Positions 60,270 to 64,000 of a DNA stretch of 64,000 bases are shown piece after piece. Positions within the stretch are counted from its first letter, which is position 1. Each line of letters starts with the position of its first letter. This DNA comes from CALLVY01 sp937899855. Lineage in GTDB: Bacteria > Bacteroidota > Bacteroidia > Chitinophagales > Saprospiraceae. Both the position numbers and the translations under genes were made by a program. The notes below the pieces were generated by a model, which searched no databases, was not told where the DNA came from, and saw only the letters and a list, made by a program, of their open reading frames with translations. The stretch lies in the NCBI GenBank assembly GCA_039820405.1, contig JBCBQC010000006.1:1-64000 (forward strand). The letters are read 5' to 3'.

Positions 60270-61535
60270 ATGCTATTGATCAAAAATGCCAAGATTCTCT
60301 CCCCCGGGACGCCGCACCACGGCAAGAAAAGGGACTTGTCGATCGACCGAAAAGGTCGGATTCAGAGTATTCGGGCCAAGTTGGACGAGAAGCGGAGCAA
60401 GGTGCTCGATGTTCGAGGGGCTTACGTATCACCGGGTTGGATGGATGTGGGGGTACAAGTGGGAGATCCCGGTTTTGAGCATCGCGAGGATTTGCAGTCG
60501 GTAGCGGCGGCGGCGGCGGCGGGTGGCTTTACCGCCCTGGCTCCCCAGCCCAATACCCACCCGACGATCCACTCCAAATCGGAGGTGCGTTACCTGCGCG
60601 ATGGCCTCCGCGACAGCCTGATCGACCTGTACCCACTCGGGGCGGTCTCGCAGTCTTGTGAGGGGGGAGACATCACCGAAATCTACGACATGCACCGCGC
60701 CGGCGCCATTGCCTTTACCGACGGTCAGCAATCCATTCAGGATGGGGGCTTGATGATGCGGGCCCTACAGTACGTCAAGGCCATCGACGGCATCGTGATC
60801 AATGCGCCCCACGACGAGAGCATTGCGGGGCGGGGCCAGATTCACGAAGGGCAAATGAGTACGGCCCTGGGTATGAAAGGCCTTCCGGCCTTGGCGGAGG
60901 AGCTGATGCTCCAACGCGATTTGTACCTCTTGGCTTACACCGACTCGCGGCTCCACGTGGCCAACGTATCGACGGCGGGAGCGGTGGCTTTGATCCGGGA
61001 GGCCAAGCGCAAGGGCTTGCGGGTGACGGCTTCGGTACCCGCCATGAACCTGGCCCTGACCGAGGAGGTCCTGGAGGGTTTTGACACCAACTATAAGGTG
61101 CTGCCACCGCTGCGGGAGAAAAGCGACCTGCTCGCCCTCCGACGTGGCATCCAGGACGGCACCCTCGATTTTGTCAGCTCTAACCATACGCCCCTGGAGG
61201 GCGAAGCCAAGAAATTAGAGTTTCCCTATGCCGACTTTGGGGCCCTGGGCTTGCAGACGCTGTTCCCGCTGGTCAATACCCATCTGGGCGACCGTTTTAA
61301 GGCCGAAGACTGGGTGCGTTTGCTCGCTTTCCGACCGCGGGAGGTCTTCGGGCTGGCGGTGCCGGAGATTCGCGAAAAGGAAATGGCTAACCTGACCATT
61401 TTTAGTACCGAAGCGGAGTGGACCTTTGAGGCTCAAGCCATTCGCTCCAAGTCCTCCAATACGCCCTTCCTGGGCCAGTCGTTCCGGGGGAAGGTGCTGG
61501 GGGTGGTCAACAAGGGGCAGTCGGTCTTGTTCTGA
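60270..61535 (+). CDS. Dihydroorotase-like amidohydrolase lacking metal ligands
   Basis: A 421-residue protein with the fold and length of type I dihydroorotase (PyrC). The opening LLIKNAKIL, PGWMDVGVQVGDPGFEHRED and GGFTALAPQPNTHPT are family-typical. However, the metal motif DxHxHxR is DVGVQVG here (Gly61 and Gln63 for the two His, Gly65 for Arg), the later VTPHHL-type His is absent (VPAMNLAL), and the ATDHAPH-type Asp region reads VSSNHTPL. It is therefore probably inactive and may serve a regulatory or structural role, as proposed for pseudo-dihydroorotases that stabilise aspartate carbamoyltransferase; no pyrB is in the window. Confidence 0.8.
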   Translation: MLLIKNAKILSPGTPHHGKKRDLSIDRKGRIQSIRAKLDEKRSKVLDVRGAYVSPGWMDVGVQVGDPGFEHREDLQSVAAAAAAGGFTALAPQPNTHPTIHSKSEVRYLRDGLRDSLIDLYPLGAVSQSCEGGDITEIYDMHRAGAIAFTDGQQSIQDGGLMMRALQYVKAIDGIVINAPHDESIAGRGQIHEGQMSTALGMKGLPALAEELMLQRDLYLLAYTDSRLHVANVSTAGAVALIREAKRKGLRVTASVPAMNLALTEEVLEGFDTNYKVLPPLREKSDLLALRRGIQDGTLDFVSSNHTPLEGEAKKLEFPYADFGALGLQTLFPLVNTHLGDRFKAEDWVRLLAFRPREVFGLAVPEIREKEMANLTIFSTEAEWTFEAQAIRSKSSNTPFLGQSFRGKVLGVVNKGQSVLF

Positions 61536-61648
61536 TGAGCGGACGTCCTGATGGTATTTTGTGGTGGCTTGGTCGGATTTCCTTTGTATTCTTGCGATTT
61601 TTTCTCAATTTCAGCAAGGCAAAAAATGCTAACTAAAACAAACTCCCA

Positions 61649-62257
61649 ATGGATCACTCCCAACGTTCAGCATCTCCTACTCATTCCCCTACCGCTTCGC
61701 CCTGGCCCACCATTTTGCGTTATGGCTTTTTCGGGGGGCTGTTCCTGATCGGCTACAACATCGCCTCCTTCACCCTTGGTTTTGGCATGCCCTCGGCCGG
61801 CCTGGAGCTGTTCCTAGCTTCTTTTATTCTTCCACTATTCTTCGACTTTATCCTCGGTATTTTGGCCACCCGTCACCATCGCAACCGCGAGTTGGGGGGC
61901 TACATGAGCTTTGGGCGAGCGGTGCTGGTGGGAACTGGGGTCTTGTTTTTGTCCTCGGTGATTGTACACTTTGGAACCGACCTCTACTGGAACCTGGCCG
62001 GTGGCGACTTGGAAGATCAATACCTGGTCGAACTGGAACAGCTCTTGGTGGAGCGGGGAACCTATTGGGAGCAAGTCTGGGAGCACTTGGAAGAATTGCA
62101 GGCCCAGCCCGCGGAGGAAGAAGCACCAAAGGGCCTCTGGGAAAAAATTAAGGAGGTGCTTTTCCCCTTTCAATTGAGTGCGGTAGTATCGGCTCTATTG
62201 GCTATGCTGGTTGGGGTCTTTGTGTCAAAATCTCCCCCCTTAGCTCGGGGAGACTAG
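61649..62257 (+). CDS. DUF4199 membrane protein, copy 1
   Basis: A 202-residue protein with about four membrane helices. It begins with a polar N-terminus and contains the conserved HRNRELGGYMSFGRAVLVGTGVL block (about 73-95), shared with the next gene, which marks DUF4199. A long acidic helical loop (about 110-165) precedes the last helix. It is the first of three such genes in a row between the dihydroorotase-like gene and a glycosyltransferase. Confidence 0.8.
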   Translation: MDHSQRSASPTHSPTASPWPTILRYGFFGGLFLIGYNIASFTLGFGMPSAGLELFLASFILPLFFDFILGILATRHHRNRELGGYMSFGRAVLVGTGVLFLSSVIVHFGTDLYWNLAGGDLEDQYLVELEQLLVERGTYWEQVWEHLEELQAQPAEEEAPKGLWEKIKEVLFPFQLSAVVSALLAMLVGVFVSKSPPLARGD

Positions 62258-62319
62258 CGGCGCTGCCCGTCGATTGATGATTGGGTATCCTATTTATCCA
62301 TACCTCAAATTACCACCTT

Positions 62320-62895
62320 ATGGACAGTTTAGATCACTTTAGTGACCATCCCCAGGCCAGCGACGTCTCGCCGTGGAGTACGATCCAATACTACGGCTTG
62401 TTGGGAGGGCTCATTTTCATCATTTACAGCTTTCTGGGCAATACGGTCGGCTTTGGCCGGCCAAGTGCCGGCTTCGTATCGCTGGCGATTTTTGGATTGT
62501 TCTTCATGGTGATCTTTGGATTTCTTATTTTTGCCGTCATCCGCAAGCACCGCGATGACGAGTTGGGAGGTTACATCACCTTTGGCCGAGCGGTATTGGT
62601 GGGTACGGGGGCGGCCCTGATCGCGGCGATCTTCTACGCGGGGTACGGTTACGTTTACGCCGCCTACATCGAACCGGATCTGGCGGTCCAGATGGTCGAC
62701 GAGATGCAGGTCATGTTTGAGGAATTGGGCTTGGAGGACTCGGTCATCGACGAGCAAATGGCGGACCTTGAGGCTCGGATGGAGCCAGGGGCCCAGTTGA
62801 CGTCTGACTTGACGAGTGCAGTGGGAATTGGCGTCTTCTTTTCCCTCCTCTTCGGAGCTATTCTAAAGAAATCACCACCGGAAAACGCCTTGTAA
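62320..62895 (+). CDS. DUF4199 membrane protein, copy 2
   Basis: A 191-residue protein with about four membrane helices and the same core block HRDDELGGYITFGRAVLVGTGAAL (about 82-105). Start at ATG 62320 aligns with the N-terminus of copy 1; a start at 62281 would add 13 residues. It has an acidic helical loop (QMVDEMQVMFEELGLEDSVIDEQMADL) before the last helix. Probably a tandem duplicate of copy 1. Confidence 0.8.
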   Translation: MDSLDHFSDHPQASDVSPWSTIQYYGLLGGLIFIIYSFLGNTVGFGRPSAGFVSLAIFGLFFMVIFGFLIFAVIRKHRDDELGGYITFGRAVLVGTGAALIAAIFYAGYGYVYAAYIEPDLAVQMVDEMQVMFEELGLEDSVIDEQMADLEARMEPGAQLTSDLTSAVGIGVFFSLLFGAILKKSPPENAL

Positions 62896-62919
62896 AAAAA
62901 GGTGTCACCGGAGGTAAAA

Positions 62920-63423
62920 ATGCTGCAAATGAAGCGTTATGATATTGGCGCGGGATTGATTGGTGGTCTGCTGACCGTGCTGCTGTTCGGAATCAGCTAC
63001 GCCATGGAGCCCCGTTGGATGTTGCATCCTTTGGTGTACTGGGGCTCGACCCTCTTTTACCTAGCGGCGATGTTGGGCGCCTGTTTGTTGGTCAAACGGG
63101 AAAACGAAGGGCTCCTGGGGATTCGCGAAGGCTTGCGAACGGGCTTCGTAACTTTCCTGATCGCCAACTGTTTATTTTGGGGTTTTCAGTACCTCATGTT
63201 CAACTGGATCGACCCCGAGCTGCCGCAGGTTCAGGTGGCCATGATGCGCGAGTACGCCGAACAGCAACTGATGGGGCAGGAATTGCGCGCGCAATTGGAT
63301 CACCTGGAAAACCAAGATTTCGTCCTCCGTTGGGGCGATCTGTTTTTTGGCTACGCCCGGGGCGCCATTGGAGGTTTTGTGCTCGCGGGAGTCCTGGCGC
63401 TGGCGGTCAAGCAGGATGCCTGA
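62920..63423 (+). CDS. DUF4199-like membrane protein, copy 3
   Basis: A 167-residue protein with about four membrane helices. The ATG at 62920 has a Shine-Dalgarno-like GGAGG (62910-62914) at proper spacing, unusual in this genome, and is preferred over the GTG at 62902. The core block is diverged (NEGLLGIREGLRTGFVTFLI), but the helix order matches copies 1 and 2. It ends 60 bases before the glycosyltransferase gene. Confidence 0.7.
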   Translation: MLQMKRYDIGAGLIGGLLTVLLFGISYAMEPRWMLHPLVYWGSTLFYLAAMLGACLLVKRENEGLLGIREGLRTGFVTFLIANCLFWGFQYLMFNWIDPELPQVQVAMMREYAEQQLMGQELRAQLDHLENQDFVLRWGDLFFGYARGAIGGFVLAGVLALAVKQDA

Positions 63424-63483
63424 GGGCGTAACCTTGGGCTGGGGCCTGCGTTAAACCAAACACATCAGAATCGAAAATCACTT

Positions 63484-64000
63484 ATGGACCTCTCTATCGT
63501 TGTGCCGCTGTTTAATGAGGAAGAATCGCTTACCGACTTGGAAGCCTGGATTCGGCGCGTGATGGTGGAACACCAGTTTTCCTACGAGATCATTTTTGTC
63601 GATGACGGTAGCAAAGACCGCTCCTGGTCGATCATCCAAGACCTGCTGCGGCAAAATCCCAACGTTCGCGGCATCAAGTTTCGACGCAACTACGGCAAAT
63701 CCGCTGCCCTCCACACCGGCTTCGGGGCCGCCCGGGGGCGGGTAGTCATCACCATGGATGCCGACCTACAGGACAGCCCCGAAGAGGTGCCCGAGCTCCA
63801 CCGGATGATTACCGAGGAGGGCTACGACCTGGTATCGGGTTGGAAGAAAAAACGCTACGACCCCCTTACCAAAACCATCCCCACCAAGTTCTACAACGCC
63901 GTGACCCGCTACGTCAGCGGTATCCAACTACACGATTTCAATTGCGGCCTCAAAGCCTACCGCAACGAAGTGGTCAAGAGCATCGAGGTCTACGGCGAGA
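63484..64000 (+). CDS. Family 2 glycosyltransferase (3' end outside window)
   Basis: The first 172 codons are visible; the gene runs off the right edge. It begins MDLSIVVPLFNEEESLTDLE, then IIFVDDGSKDRSW and MDADLQDSPEEVPEL, the DDG and DxD motifs of GT2 enzymes, and RNYGKSAALHTGFGAARG. The pattern matches polyprenyl-/dolichyl-phosphate mannosyl- or glucosyltransferases (DPM1/DesK-like) that charge a lipid carrier with a sugar. Location after three DUF4199 genes is a frequent arrangement in Bacteroidota in my memory. The C-terminal membrane region, if any, is not visible. Confidence 0.88.
   Translation, partial: MDLSIVVPLFNEEESLTDLEAWIRRVMVEHQFSYEIIFVDDGSKDRSWSIIQDLLRQNPNVRGIKFRRNYGKSAALHTGFGAARGRVVITMDADLQDSPEEVPELHRMITEEGYDLVSGWKKKRYDPLTKTIPTKFYNAVTRYVSGIQLHDFNCGLKAYRNEVVKSIEVYGE

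Noticed and set aside
1..64000. CRISPR arrays, rRNA and tRNA genes
   Set aside because: I saw no regularly spaced repeats and no conserved rRNA or tRNA stretches, though short tRNAs are easy to miss by eye.

Overview
The window looks like a chromosomal segment of a marine-type Bacteroidota, most likely of the Saprospiria (Lewinella-like). This rests on protein families seen here: type IX secretion (T9SS) type A C-terminal sorting domains on many secreted proteins, a CHU_C/type B sorting domain, SprB-like repeats, BatA, DUF4199, DUF5916 and hybrid two-component proteins. Promoters fit the Bacteroidota TTG(-33)/TAnnTTTG(-7) pattern, and Shine-Dalgarno sequences are mostly absent. I see no rRNA, tRNA, CRISPR array or intact transposase. 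The species-level placement is inference.

Layout. 1-2260: end of an unknown gene, a probable gene remnant, then two unknown lipoproteins. 2261-5080: glycogen branching enzyme and a Rossmann-fold epimerase-like protein behind a perfect palindromic operator. 5082-9315: two outer-membrane beta-barrel proteins (DUF5916-like and DUF6268-like). 9424-16920: a complete heme-acquisition operon, hmuY-hmuT-hmuU-hmuV-hmuS-hmuR, with promoter and terminator. 16931-19753: OmpA-like lipoprotein, a LytTR regulator with a degenerate receiver domain, and a small barrel protein. 20671-26738: a large Asp-box beta-propeller protein and a pair of paralogous secreted proteins of unknown function. 27040-32452: an ArsR-SRPBCC fusion with a clear self-operator and a hybrid two-component sensor/regulator. 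32711-41079: two copies of an ECF sigma / membrane anti-sigma-like pair, interleaved with two paralogous T9SS cysteine-rich proteins and a CHAT-protease/TPR lipoprotein. 41517-55651: an M28 peptidase fusion and several large secreted surface proteins. 55874-64000: a co-directional run of BatA-like protein, multi-span membrane protein, degenerate dihydroorotase homologue, three DUF4199 membrane proteins and a glycosyltransferase 2 truncated by the window edge.

Non-coding structure. Two families of short terminal-inverted-repeat elements without coding capacity (MITE-like) are scattered through the window. Family 1 (5142-5340, 43525-43690, about 54620-54664) abuts genes so that TAG stop codons lie exactly at the element boundary. 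Family 2 (27857-28079, 41126-41290) is flanked by TA. Two of the five copies lie between a gene's stop codon and its predicted terminator.

Best candidates for something undescribed are the duplicated sigma/anti-sigma/secreted-protein module with its periplasmic CHAT lipoprotein, the secreted paralogue pair at 23968-26738, the stop-codon-associated elements, and the LytTR protein with a Glu at the phospho-acceptor position.
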